A stretch of 64,000 bases of DNA from Omphalotus guepiniiformis (GCA_028554645.1 JAQOOI010000079.1:2046001-2110000), one strand, 5' to 3'; numbered from the stretch's first letter, positions 1 to 10,640 are shown. The notes: generated from the sequence alone by a model not told the origin. Program-made: numbers and translations.

Positions 1-1
1 A

Positions 2-319
2 GAAATAGTAGATTCAGGGAAATATAGGGGAGGGAGATTCGGATACAAAGTCCAATGGAAGGGATACTCACGGCACGAACAAACATGGGAACCATTAGCA
101 AACCTTGCAAACGCAAAAGAAGCAATCGAAGAGTTCCATAAAAAATTCCCCACTAAACCACGACCACCTCAGTTAAGAAAGATTGAGGTCCCAATTTCCT
201 TATTCCCGACATCATTGTTACGACCTATCCCTGAAGCATGTACGGAAGTAGTAGAAACAAAGAAGATGCCGACAGAAGCATTAGCAGTGAAGTTAGGACG
301 ATGGGGACATCGTCCCTAA
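2..319 (+). CDS. Ty3/gypsy polyprotein, C-terminal chromodomain end (partial)
   Basis: This is an open frame from the window edge to a TAA at 317-319, 105 residues. It shows the end of a chromodomain (key residues Y..V.WKGY and TWEP) followed by a short basic tail ending in LGRWGHRP. In chromodomain gypsy elements this module follows the integrase and steers integration to particular chromatin. The tail is almost the same as that of the full-length minus-strand element at 3351-9649, so both belong to one family. The polypurine tract and the 3' LTR follow at once. Upstream coding sequence lies outside the window, so intactness cannot be judged. Confidence 0.9.
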   Translation, partial: EIVDSGKYRGGRFGYKVQWKGYSRHEQTWEPLANLANAKEAIEEFHKKFPTKPRPPQLRKIEVPISLFPTSLLRPIPEACTEVVETKKMPTEALAVKLGRWGHRP

Positions 320-330
320 GGAGGGGGTCA

Positions 331-781
331 TGTTACGAACATTTTCTTTTTCATCTTATCTCATTGTTTGTACATATAGACACTTTTATTATCAGTAGAT
401 AACATCGTAAGTTATAGATCTAGGGTTATATTAAATACACACATATGTAGCATGATGATCGAGATCAAGCATGTAGACCTCAAGGCGATCACGATCATTA
501 ATGAAGTACTTGAGGCAATCGAACTCATGGTAGACACACGGTGGATTAGTCAAGGGTTATAGCCCAGGGTTTAGGGTTTTATTTACATATATAATAAGTC
601 CGCTTAGGTAGATATTTCTTTAGCTTCGATCTTGTCAATAACTCCTCGAGTTTAGACTTGTACTTAGCATACTTCCTTGTATCGTCTCTTTTCTCAATTC
701 CACTTTCTGCTTTTCTCTTACTCGTGTGAAACTAAGATCATTGTGTTTGGTTATTTGAGTTTATAACTCGAGTCGCTGACA
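331..781 (+). repeat. 3' LTR of the plus-strand gypsy element
   Basis: The 451-bp segment starts TGTTACGAAC and ends CGCTGACA, the same termini as the 461-bp LTRs at 3351-3811 and 9189-9649 read on the other strand. A purine-rich tract (AAGGAGGGGG) sits just before it, as expected for the plus-strand primer. It keeps the TATA-like stretch and the AGCTTCGATCT start-site sequence of the family. It is clearly diverged from the other two LTRs, so this insertion is older. The matching target duplication would be left of the window. Confidence 0.85.
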
Positions 782-850
782 TGCTGGGAACAGGGCTAGG
801 CAACTTCTTTGCACCAACTAGCACCTGTTTAAGCTCCTTCATCGAAAGTA

Positions 851-1186
851 TTAGTTTTTCGAACCTCCAGGAGTGTTTATAGACACTTGTCCATCAGACA
901 AGGCCTTATACTCAACTCCCATCCTTTCTAGCTGTTCAAGTACTTGTACAGCCAATGTATCAACTTCATTATTTTCCATTCCCAGGGGGCTAGCTTCGTG
1001 CAGCTGCACCTGGTATACATTTGGCATAGATTCTACTTCATATAAGAACTGATCTGGGTGGACTTCTACATCCCATCCCTTCTCTTTTGCAATTTTCTCA
1101 ATCTTTTCCTTTCTAGTTTCTTTATCACCTTCATTTATCCAAGGAAGTGGTGAACCATCCTTTAGTTTTCCATCTATTCCTCGCAT
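851..1186 (-). CDS. Small ORF after gag of an interrupted LTR retroelement
   Basis: This is a 111-residue open frame with an ATG at 1186. It overlaps the end of the gag-like frame by 56 nt in another frame. The protein is charged and has no motif I recognise. Its place, between a gag with a CCHC knuckle and the lost pol, suggests a linker or the N-terminus of pol. A further open frame without ATG runs on towards 782, where the LTR of the plus-strand element begins. The host element is therefore cut there by that insertion. Function is unknown. Confidence 0.4.
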   Translation of the reverse strand: MRGIDGKLKDGSPLPWINEGDKETRKEKIEKIAKEKGWDVEVHPDQFLYEVESMPNVYQVQLHEASPLGMENNEVDTLAVQVLEQLERMGVEYKALSDGQVSINTPGGSKN

Positions 1187-2429
1187 TTTGCTTCATCCAT
1201 CCCTTACTTACAAAGTGATGTTGAGCTGGACAGTCTTGTGAACCATGTCCTCTGCCTCCACACATGAAACAAGCTAGATCACGGGCAGGCATAACTCTAC
1301 TCGTGTGCAGAAGTCCTCTGGTAGGCATAGAAGACATACCAACATTCGTCGAAGACGCTAGACCCATATTTCCAGTGTTTCTACTTGACATTTGTACCAT
1401 CCTTATCAAGGACTTCATCATCTCTTGATTCTGGTTTGTCATAGTGTCTAGCTTCTGGTCAATGGTCTTAATTTTCGTCTCGTTATCATCTACTGTGTAC
1501 GAAATCTTTCGTTCCCACTCATTCTGTGCTTCCTCCTGCTTTATAGCAGTTAACCTGTCAGTCATAGATGGTCGGCTCGAGAGGGGTCTAGCTCCAGTGT
1601 TTATGACACCTGGTAGGCTCCAACTCGCTCCTACATCATATAATTCCTCAGGAGGAATAGCACATACAGCTTTTGCAGCTTTTACAACTTGCTCTAGAGT
1701 CCAAGGATCATCTCTTCGACGAACCCCTTCTCCAGTACCATTAGTTGATAATTTTCGAATAACTCTCTTTCTAAACTGTTCTTCTAGAGCAGCTAGATAT
1801 CCTTGTACTGCCTCGAAGTTCGAGATAACAGCATGTCCACTCATTAACTTCTTTGCTTCAATCTGATATGCCCTCGAGAAGGCCAAAAGCTTCTCTAGTT
1901 GACCAGATGGCACTAGCATGTACTTTTCAATTACACTCATGAGCCTTTGCTTCGAGCCATATCCGTCCTTATCACTAGAATCCGGATAGCAGTCAAGCAA
2001 GGCAACTCTAAATGTTTCCCAATTATCTCCTGAAGCTGCATCAAGCGTAGCTAGCTCCTTTCTCGTCTCATAAGTCATGTATTTCAAGGCTAGATGGATC
2101 TTCGCCATCTCAGATCTGATATTTAAAGTCCTAAAGATTTCCTCTAAGTCCTCGAGCCATCCTGCAAGTTTCTCAGGACGATCTCTATCAAATATGGGTG
2201 CCTTCTTCGAGACTTTCGGTAACTGCTCGTTTTGTACTTCGGTGAGCACCTCAGCAGGTAGCTCTCGTAAGTATGCATCTACCAATTCAGTTTGTTGAGG
2301 TCGGCGCGGCCGATTTCCTCCAGGATTTCGATTCGCCGCAGCCTCATCAATATTTGGTTGTCTCTACTGCTGTGGGTTTCGCCCTTGACCAGCAGGTCCA
2401 GCAGTAGCATTATTTCCTTCATCAGGCAT
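1131..2429 (-). pseudogene. Retrotransposon gag-like protein with CCHC zinc knuckle, broken by TAG
   Basis: The frame encodes a gag-type protein: a central retrotransposon gag region (helical, with W..F...L and YPDSSDKDGYG segments) and a C-terminal knuckle CFMCGGRGHGSQDC. The long open part is 1131-2285. In-frame sequence continues upstream to an ATG at 2429, but an in-frame TAG lies at 2364-2366, in a run of CAG codons (CAG to TAG is one transition). Open sequence in this frame reaches about 2690 without another ATG, so the start is uncertain. It is unlike the Gag of the gypsy element at 7743-8633 and belongs to a second family. The element is split by insertions at both sides. Confidence 0.7.
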
Positions 2430-2679
2430 GTTTGTAAAATCAGAGAATTCAGGACTTGGTAGTCTTATATCTCCTATAACTTCGTTTGTTCCTCTATACC
2501 TCTCTCTAGACAGAGGCAAGTTGTTTCGAACAGGGATTCTACTACGACGAGGGGTTCTAGACTCGAATATTAATTCTTCTTGTCCAGCCTCACGGGAATT
2601 CCGTGTAGTTCTAGGTTTTCCACGACGGCTAGAGTCACTAATCTTTGCAAGAGACTCGGATTCGAAGTAGAATACCTTG

Positions 2680-2736
2680 ACACTGCAAACAATTCAACAT
2701 TTTCCCGCGGGATTTATGTTGAATTGCTTGCAGTGT
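2680..2736. repeat. 21-bp imperfect inverted repeat around a CCCGCGGG core
   Basis: The arms at 2680-2700 and 2716-2736 pair at 20 of 21 positions. The 15-nt centre itself contains the palindrome CCCGCGGG. The repeat lies just upstream of the gag frame of the interrupted minus-strand element, so it could be a hairpin in that element's leader RNA. Confidence 0.75.
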
Positions 2737-3098
2737 GAAGTGTTATGCAAATGTACAATTCACACTTCGAGAGGCAAATCAAATCGTCAATTCAATTCGC
2801 CGAGGTCAAAAGACAGCGATATTTAGACACAGGGGTCTTTCAAGAGTAAAACTCGATATAATTGTTTTCTGAAACTACCCCTCACGGTGGGCTCCAGATA
2901 ATAGCAGCGAAATGAGCACTCTAAGACGTAGGAACTCGTCTAAACTCAAAGGTTGCCTTGTAAAAGCGAGTGTAGTCTGGCGTTGGCAAAGATTCCGCAC
3001 ACAGAAAACTGACTAAAGTCGAGCTAGACTGTTGGAAAGACTAACTGAACTGAAAGATCACCGTCTAGACCCTTCGACGAGTACCAGAAACAGCAAAA

Positions 3099-3163
3099 CA
3101 GACAGACACAGACAGACAGACACAGACAGACAGACACAGACAGACAGACAGACAGACAGACAG
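3099..3163. repeat. (CAGA)n microsatellite
   Basis: About 65 bp of CAGA units with three interspersed CACAGA variants. It lies in the presumed 5' leader or LTR of the interrupted gag element. The rest of 2737-3345 shows no gene. Confidence 0.9.
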
Positions 3164-3350
3164 TTCAAACACAACAGATGTTCAGATATTTAGCACTCTA
3201 TTAAAGCACTGCAATTCCTAATAGTCTGCCTCTACCAGCTCGAAGAACTGGGGCCTGACGTTCACAATCAAGAGGCCTTCTGCGATTTAACGCTCTAGAA
3301 GATACGTAAAGTTCTCCAATTTGGCGGGCAGTCGTAACCTGGGGTGCTCG

Positions 3351-3811
3351 TGTTAGCGACTCGAGTTATTACTCAAGTAACTTCACACAGAATCTAACTT
3401 CTTACAAAGAAGATGAGAAGACGAAGCAAGAGAGATAGAATTGAGAAGAGAGAGTAGCTAAGTACAGGTTTAACTCGAGGAGTTTAAACTAGATCGAAGC
3501 TAAAGAAGTATTCTACAAAAGAAGTGTTCTTATATACGTAAATAATACCCTAAACCCTGGGCTGTAACCCTTGACTAATTAACGTGTGTCTACCATGATT
3601 TATCCATGAGTTACGATCGCCTCAGGATATACGTGTTGTGATCTCGATCGCCTTGTGTTCTGTGTCTAAGATCATCATGCTGTCTACATGCGTAATTAAT
3701 ATAACCCTAGATCTAAGTAATACGATACTATCTACTGATAATAAAAGTGTCTACATGTACAAACAGTTGATAAGATAAGATGAAAAGAAAAAGAATACAT
3801 TGTTTGTAACA
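3351..3811 (-). repeat. 3' LTR of the full-length gypsy element
   Basis: 461 bp, with 5' TG and 3' CA termini on the element's sense strand. It is next to the polypurine tract (sense AAGGAGGGGG, at about 3815-3824). It contains the same TATATAAG and AGCTTCGATCT signals as the 5' LTR. Confidence 0.95.
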
Positions 3812-3822
3812 TTACCCCCTCC

Positions 3823-6800
3823 TTAGGCACGATGTCCCCATCGTCCTAACTTCACTGCTAAGGCCTCAGTTGGCATTTTCTTTTGATCTACTACTTCGGT
3901 ATAGGTGTCTTGTTTAGGTATTGGTTGAAATAATGATGTCGGAAATAAGGAAATGGGTATTTCGAGTTTACGAAGTCGGGGTTTATCGGGGAATTTCTTG
4001 TGGAAATCCTCGATTGCCTCCTTCGCATTTGTTAGATTCGCTAACGGCTCCCATGTCTGCTCATGTCGCGAATATCCTTTCCAGTGCACTTTGTATCCAA
4101 ATTTTCCTCCCCTGTATTTTCCTGAGTCTACTATCTCTTCTACTTCAAACTCCGGTTCTTTTCCTTCTATCACAGGCGGGGGTCGATCGTTCTTAGGTTG
4201 TTCCGGAAATTGTGGTTCGTGATACGGAGTAAGCAGTACTTCATTAAACACGGGATGGATCCGTTTCCAGGTCTTTGGTATCTTAAGGCGATAGGATGTG
4301 GCACCTACTTTTTCTACGACTTCGAATGGACCAAATCTTTTATCATCCAGTTTTTTCATTGGACGATCGGAAGTTAGATTTGTTGCTTCAAGCCAAACTT
4401 TGTCTTTCGGCTTGTATTCTATTGAAGCTGTCCGCTTCTTGTCGTAATGTCGTGCCATGTCCGCTTTTGCCTTCGTCAATGCCGATCCTACTTCTTCTCT
4501 GATCTTCTTTATTGAATCCGCAAATTCCTGTGCCGTTGGGTTTGATGATGTCTTAACCGGAGCTGTCCCTTTATACGGATGTCTTCCCATATCCGCAAAG
4601 AATGGAGACACTTTTGTAGCTGAATGTACTCTATCATTCAATACGAATTCCGCTGTTGGTAGCCACTCATGCCAGTCATTCTGATGCTGATTAATGAAAA
4701 TCCTGAGATAATGTTCTATCTCTTGATTTATTCGTTCAGTTTGACCGTTACTCTGTGGGTGGTACGCCGTTGTGAAGCTACCCTGAATTCCCAATAGTCG
4801 GTAAAGTTCCTTCATGAATTTAGAGTGATATTGTGGACCTCTATCATGAATGATTTTTCGTGGTAATCCGTGTATTGGGAAGATCCTGTCTCTATAGATC
4901 CGGGCCATTCCTTCCGACGTTAATGACATATGCGTGGAAACTAAACGTGCCCGCTTTGTGAAATGATCCACGGTTACGCTTATTGCATTAAATCCGCCAG
5001 CTTCCGGTAGTTCGCCAATCAAGTCCGTTCCGATTGTCTGCCATGGTCCGTCCGGAATCTCATTTGGTACCAGAGTTCCAGTTGGTTTGGTTCAATGACT
5101 TTTAGTAGCTTGACATTTTTCGCAACCCTTGACGTACTTCCGTACATCTTGAGTGATTCCTGGCCACCAATAGTTCCTTGTTACCAACTCCATGGTTTTA
5201 AATTGTCCCGGATGTCCCGCAAGAATCGAGTCATGATGAATGCCAATGATCTTTCCTCGTAACCTATTGTCAATAGGTACGTAGATTCGATCTTGCCATG
5301 TGACTATTCCTTCTGATGACTCGACCCAACCCTGATCTTTTCCTTCTAAAGCCTTATTGACTAGATTATCCCGTACTTTTGACTTCTTTTTGATAAGATC
5401 TAAGATCTCATCTTCGGGCATTTCCAGTTTGTTGATCGAAAAAAGTTCCGGCTTCAGAAGTACTAAGTTCGCGTTGTCATTTTCCCCCGTCTCATGATTG
5501 GCCATCCTGGACAATGCATCAGGCTTCCCCATTGACTTTCCAGGTTTATGGATCAGGGTAAAATCGTACTCGGATAATTCCGTTATCCATTGGGCTTGTC
5601 GGCGGTTTAATTTCTGGGGCTTCTTGAAATACTGCAGATTTTGATGATCTGTGTAAATCTCGAAGGATTCTGCTGCTCCCATTAGGTATTGCCGCCAGTC
5701 TGCAAGGGAATCCATGATAGCCATCATTTCCTTATCATAGATCTCATAATTACGTTCTGTTTCATTAAGAGATCTCGACCTAAAGGCGATTGGCCACCAT
5801 TTACCGTCTATTTTTTGTGATAGTACGGCTCCATTTGCATAGTCCGATGAATCCGCTTCTACACGGAATTGTCCCTGATCCCTGGGTATGGTCAAAACTA
5901 CTTCCTCGGCAATTCTACTCTTGAGTTCTTCGAATGCCTGCAGTTGTAGCTCTGTCCATTCCCATTTCGTGTTCCCGGTAAGTGAAGACAATGGTTTGGC
6001 TATTTGACTAAACCCTCGAATGAATCGTCGGTAAAAGTTGCAGAAACCCAAGAAAGATTGTACTTCTTTCTTGTTTCCCGGCACTTTCCAATCTTTTACC
6101 GCCTTAACTTTCTTCGGGTCCATGCGTACTTGTCCGTTTCCCACAAAAACTCCCAGATACTCGACGACATCTGTTTTGAATTCACATTTCTCGGGTCTCA
6201 GATATAACTTATGTTCTCGTAATATGTCTAATACCCTTTTTACAATTGATTGATGTTCTTTGATTGTATCCGTGAATATTAAAATGTCGTCCAAGTATAC
6301 CATGACGTGTCCTTTGTTAATCAAGTCCCTCAATATGTGGTTCATGAAAGCTTGAAAGGTCGCGGGAGAATTTGTGAGTCCAAAGAACATAACCGTTGGC
6401 TCAAAGAGTCCCCGATTAGTTCTAAAGGCCGCCTTCCACTCATCACCGTCCTTGATTCGGATATTGTTATATCCCCATCGAACATCCATTTTAGAAAAAA
6501 CCTTGGAATCTTTTAGTTTATCGATGAGTTCCTGAATGAGCGGCAACGGATATTTGTTCTTTATCGTTGCTTCATTCAGTTTCCGATAATCCTGGACTGG
6601 TCGAAGCTTCCCGTCCTTCTTTTTTACGAAGAAGAATGGTGACGCCATAGGTGACTTCGACGTTCTGATTCGTCCAGATTTCAGGTTCTCCTTGATAAAC
6701 TCATCCAATACTACTTGTTCTGCAGGGTTTAATGGATATACTTTGCAATCAACTGGTGTGAAGTCTGGCTTCAATTCGATTGCATGGTCCCAGGGTCTAC

Positions 6801-7767
6801 CTTCCGGTAGATTTTGGAAATCGGCTTCGTCAAAGACATCTTTATACTCATTGACATACTTGTCTGCCTTTGACTCCGTCTTTTTTCCTTTTCCAAAAGT
6901 CATACTCCGGAGATATCCGTCCCAATTCAGGTAAAACAACCTGTCGCCTTCTTCGAGTTCTTGGATCTCAGCCTCAGATTCGGGTTTTAGGTAGAACAGG
7001 ATATAGCCACACTTCTTTGGACACCGGTCAAAGTTTAAAATTGAGTCATTCCAATCTATATTTGGATTATGACGTCTTAACCAGTCTAGTCCTAAGAAAA
7101 TGTCTGTTTTTCCTAAATTGGTAACAGCAAGTTCAATGCGTTCCGCATGATCTCCTATTGCCAATCTGACTTCCACAAATCCTTCGATTGAACCGTCTTC
7201 GTTTAAGGTACCATCTGCATTATATACTGGCATTCTGATTGGTAGTTTCTTGACAGTTAAGCCGTGCTTCTCTACGAATTCTTTGTTTACGCAAGAACCC
7301 GTGGCTCTACTATCAAGTAATGCCGACGTCTCAACTTGTTTGCCACTTTCTATGTCTTCGATTGTGACCGACAATTTGAGATCTCGTCCCTTAGTACCTT
7401 TCACGAAGCGTAAAGACTTTTTGAGCGTCTTTACGGCTGATACGGCTTCGCTAATATTCAATGACCTAATTTGGGCAACCGTTGCTTCCGATGCTTCCCT
7501 GGCCCGACAGGTTGGCATCCACGTTCTCAAGATTCCCACTGCTCGTTCTGACTCATCCTCTCTTACTCTCTGCGCTATCCATTCTGGTGAATTCGGCGGA
7601 TATCTCTCTCTCACAGGTTTTGAATCGGTTTTTGTAGATGCTGACGCAAATTTATTCTCAGGGTGCGTAAATACAAAATGAAATTTGCTATCTATGTGAT
7701 CTACACTAGATTGTTCCGATTCTGACTCAGAAGGACCTGTAATCACTTCTGAGTCTTGACAAAACCC
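3823..7767 (-). pseudogene. gypsy Pol polyprotein (PR-RT-RH-IN-chromodomain) with in-frame TGA
   Basis: Pol is entered by -1 frameshift from gag at about 7761-7767. In order it shows a retropepsin-like region, where the expected D-S-G reads D-S-R (codon 7306-7308). Next is reverse transcriptase with YLDD (near 6290), then RNase H (DSSDYANGAVLSQ). The integrase zinc finger follows (HH..., KGCEKC) and then the core with D (VDHFTK), D (IIHDRGPQYHS) and E (QTERIN). Last is a chromodomain (HWKGY, TWEP). A TGA at 5092-5094 interrupts the frame between the zinc finger and the catalytic core, and the same frame resumes at once. The protein would be made as a truncated PR-RT-RH unless the stop is read through. 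All other parts are open, which fits a very young insertion. Confidence 0.9.
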
Positions 7768-8633
7768 ATGTCTGACTTTAACCAGTTTAGGAACCAGCCT
7801 GGTGGCTGTTCCTCCTTCTTCTCTTCCTCTGTCACATTTATCTGCCGCACTCTCTGTTCCTTCTTCAATGGGCAATCTCGGGACATGTGTCCCTTGATTC
7901 CGCAATTGAAACATAACCCGGTCTTTCGGGCTACATCCAGATCCATGGGTTTACCTATGCCCCCAAAGGTCGTTCCTGTGGCGTCTTTACGGTCGCCACC
8001 ACGTGCCGCGTTCTGCGGGCTTGTTTCTCTTGGCACGAATGCCGTTCGGTTCTGTCTGAGATGCTTTCGCATCTCCTGACGCCTGCGCCATAAGTGATCA
8101 ATCTTGATCACTTTATCTTTCCACGTTGCATAGTCTACCGGCAACGCATCTTGTGAGTAGATTGCATCAATAATCTTGTCATTGACGCCCTTCTCGATAA
8201 TTCTGACTACGTAAGGATCGTCCTTCTTGTAGTCGGCCTCGGTCAACAGTATTTCCAACTGCTGGAAATACTCCTCGGCCGTTCCAGTGCCCTGTCTGAG
8301 CACTTCGATCTTCTCTTGGGCTGCTCGCTGCAAACCTGAATCCAAGAACGCGGTGTTCAAATCTTGTTTGAACTCGGCCCACATCTTTTTCCATTTCTCT
8401 TCTTCTTCGTTGTAATGGGTCTCGTAATAATTTTGAACCCATCTGTCTGTGTTCTTGCCATTCATGTAAGAAATAGCAACATCTATTCTCTCGTCATCAG
8501 AGTTGATGTTGTTTTTCTTATCACGAATGAACATGAACAACCTTCTTCGCCATATCTTGAATTCACCTTTAGCTCCGGTGAAATTCTCAGGCTTGTTCAA
8601 AAGGGATCTTCCTTTTTGCGATTCGTCGGCCAT
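7743..8633 (-). CDS. gypsy Gag protein with CCHC zinc knuckle
   Basis: The ATG at 8633 opens a 296-residue frame. It has a capsid-like helical region and a single knuckle CFNCGIKGHMSRDC near residue 240, which in such elements binds the packaged RNA. The last 60 codons or so overlap the pol frame. The TGA at 7743-7745 follows a slippery heptamer by five codons, so most product would be Gag and a fraction Gag-Pol. Length and layout are usual for fungal gypsy elements with a single gag. No break was seen. Confidence 0.92.
   Translation of the reverse strand: MADESQKGRSLLNKPENFTGAKGEFKIWRRRLFMFIRDKKNNINSDDERIDVAISYMNGKNTDRWVQNYYETHYNEEEEKWKKMWAEFKQDLNTAFLDSGLQRAAQEKIEVLRQGTGTAEEYFQQLEILLTEADYKKDDPYVVRIIEKGVNDKIIDAIYSQDALPVDYATWKDKVIKIDHLWRRRQEMRKHLRQNRTAFVPRETSPQNAARGGDRKDATGTTFGGIGKPMDLDVARKTGLCFNCGIKGHMSRDCPLKKEQRVRQINVTEEEKKEEQPPGWFLNWLKSDMGFVKTQK
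7761..7767 (-). promoter_or_regulatory. -1 programmed ribosomal frameshift site GGGTTTT
   Basis: On the sense strand the gag codons ATG GGT TTT GTC give the canonical X XXY YYZ heptamer G GGT TTT in the zero frame, 15 nt before the gag stop. Slipping one base back joins exactly the long pol frame. The position and phase fit. I have not tested for a downstream pseudoknot. Confidence 0.8.
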
Positions 8634-9188
8634 TCTGATCGGTGATGGAGGTCGGGTGGAATATGGGGATGATGTAAGGGATCTGTATGGAGGTGTGGTA
8701 GGTGATGCGGGATTCGAATTGAAAAGGTCGTCAAGGTCGTTTGAAAACCAAGACGTGGTGATTTGTTCAAAGTCGTACCGTCAGTAACCTCACGAAGAGA
8801 TTTCGGGTACTTGTTTGAATAGGAATGATGATATTTGGTTCTAAAACCACACTCTTCTTGATAGTTCAACTGGGCCCTCCTTTCTAGGATTGGAGCAACG
8901 TCCCCAGCACAAAGACCCGTCTCCGAAGATCAGGAATCGATGTCTTATGTCTGCCAGTACACAGTCGGACTCAACGTTACTGTTTTGTACTATAGGCGAC
9001 GTGAACTGGACTGAGTGTAGTTTTCTAACCGAACAGAAACTCGGTATCAAAGGCAAATGCCCAAGGAAAAAGGTTTTTTAGTGTATGAAGGTCGGGATTC
9101 ACTTACAAGTCGTAAAACGACGTGCAAGGGCAAGCTTGATGAAAATGGTATGTGAAGTCGGGTGAGTTTGTTTGAAGCTTCGATCTTA
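8634..9188 (-). other. 5' leader of the gypsy element
   Basis: 555 nt between the 5' LTR and the gag ATG. It contains the primer-binding sequence directly beside the LTR and presumably the packaging signal. No convincing coding frame was found. Confidence 0.7.
9176..9186 (-). promoter_or_regulatory. Self-priming type primer-binding site
   Basis: Two nucleotides inside the 5' LTR edge, the sense strand reads AGATCGAAGCT. This is a perfect 11-nt complement of AGCTTCGATCT in the LTR (9329-9339), about 35 nt after a TATATAAG box and so where transcription should start. That is the layout of the Tf1/sushi group, whose mRNA 5' end folds back to prime reverse transcription. No TGG-starting tRNA-type site is seen here. 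Confidence 0.75.
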
Positions 9189-9649
9189 TGTTAGCAACTC
9201 GAGTTATTACTCAAGTAACTTCACACAGAATCTAACTTCTTACAAAGAAGATGAGAAGACGAAGCAAGAGAGATAGAATTGAGAAGAGAGAGTAGCTAAG
9301 TACAGGTTTAACTCGAGGAGTTTAAACTAGATCGAAGCTAAAGAAGTATTCTACAAAAGAAGTGTTCTTATATACGTAAATAATACCCTAAACCCTGGGC
9401 TGTAACCCTTGACTAATTAACGTGTGTCTACCATGATTTATCCATGAGTTACGATCGCCTCAGGATATACGTGTTGTGATCTCGATCGCCTTGTGTTCTG
9501 TGTCTAAGATCATCATGCTGTCTACATGCGTAATTAATATAACCCTAGATCTAAGTAATACGATACTATCTACTGATAATAAAAGTGTCTACATGTACAA
9601 ACAGTTGATAAGATAAGATGAAAAGAAAAAGAATACATTGTTTGTAACA
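9189..9649 (-). repeat. 5' LTR of the full-length gypsy element
   Basis: 461 bp. A TATATAAG box (9367-9374) lies about 35 nt before the putative start AGCTTCGATCT (9339 downwards). This defines U3 as about 9340-9649 and R beginning near 9339. Confidence 0.95.
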
Positions 9650-9654
9650 GCTCG

Positions 9655-10640
9655 ACCCTATACATGACAGTATATGTACTCTACTGCTTGTAAGTATTTC
9701 ATAAATAGATAGAAAACTGAGTGGAGTAATTAAAAGGAACAGAGGGATAACATCGAGTATAAAATGGATATAAACAGAAACAATATGACTGAGTTGGGTA
9801 AGTAGGCATGTCTAGAGGGTAATTATGTGCAGTTCTTGGGTATATATGCGTAAGTATTATGTTTTAGTGATGTTTTTGGTACATCTAGACCCTTCTTATC
9901 ATGCGCTCGAGCCATTCTAAACGAACTACTCCTATGCATTTCGTTATTATTCATCTTCGTAACTGTTTTACAGTGTACTTATAGGGGCGCCGAGGGCAGT
10001 TTCTAGTCATTTATCCCGTCGGGCTTCCGTATTCTCTCCTATTTCGACACCTAGACCCCATAGCACCTCGTAGATATACCAATATCCAGCGCTCGAAGGC
10101 CAATTCTCTCATTACTTTACTAATAAGTTATTATACAGTCATCGAGACCAATCATTTTCATAGCTTTGACCATCTAGTATCTCAGAACGGAATTGTCAAT
10201 CATATATTTCCGATTATAAAGCGTTATCTCCAGTATATCATCATTCTGCAGGTTCTAGGAGGTTGGCTAAGTTCGAACAAACCATTTTGATGGCTCGGCG
10301 ATACCTCTAGCTTTGTCCTTTCAACGTTATTTAGGCTCATGAGGCTATTACGCCCGTGTGTGTGTAGTTTCTTCCTAAGTCCCGTGGATTACACAGATAC
10401 TTGAATAGCGACTCCCAGACGAAGGGCTCTTTGCCAGGCAGGGTGGGTCTGACCATACTGTACAGTCTCGCAGCAGGTAGTTACTTCGCCGAAGGTCTAG
10501 AGGCATATCAGCCATAAGGTCTTGATGCATACTCGTACATCGTAGTCCTTTCACTTCGAGCCTTTAACTATTCGTGTTCTATGTCTTAGCTAGCACTATG
10601 GGACATAGTCTAGCCCTTTATTCCCATCATATTCACAGTA
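9655..10640. other. Gene-free stretch, probably remains of the interrupted gag element's LTR
   Basis: Nearly 1 kb without a supported reading frame. It resumes the sequence that stops at 3345, so it should be the continuation of the LTR or 5' flank of the older gag element. I could not define LTR ends here. Confidence 0.35.

Larger units (their letters stand above)
3351..9649 (-). mobile_element. Full-length chromodomain Ty3/gypsy retrotransposon, recent insertion
   Basis: The 6.3-kb element on the minus strand is bounded by two 461-bp LTRs (5' LTR 9189-9649, 3' LTR 3351-3811) that I find to differ at one base (G at 3358, A at 9196). It is flanked by a perfect 5-bp duplication GCTCG at 3346-3350 and 9650-9654. 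The internal order is leader, Gag with CCHC knuckle, protease, reverse transcriptase, RNase H, integrase, chromodomain, polypurine tract. The insertion landed in the leader or LTR of an older gag element. Despite near-identical LTRs, pol has a changed protease motif and an in-frame TGA, so this copy is probably not autonomous. Confidence 0.95.

Noticed and set aside
1444..1866. Plus-strand open frame opposite the gag-like gene
   Set aside because: Antisense shadow. The minus strand has the zinc knuckle and gag composition.
2886..2896. TGG-starting primer-binding-like sequence on the minus strand (TGGAGCCCACC)
   Set aside because: No LTR end in CA precedes it and I could not match it to a tRNA 3' end, so I do not claim a primer site for the gag element.
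5092..5094. TGA as recoded sense codon (also at 11169, 14197, 32175)
   Set aside because: Single-copy genes here use TGA as a normal stop (GH28, F-box, DUF7729), and the affected frames are all in repeated families, so nonsense mutation is simpler.
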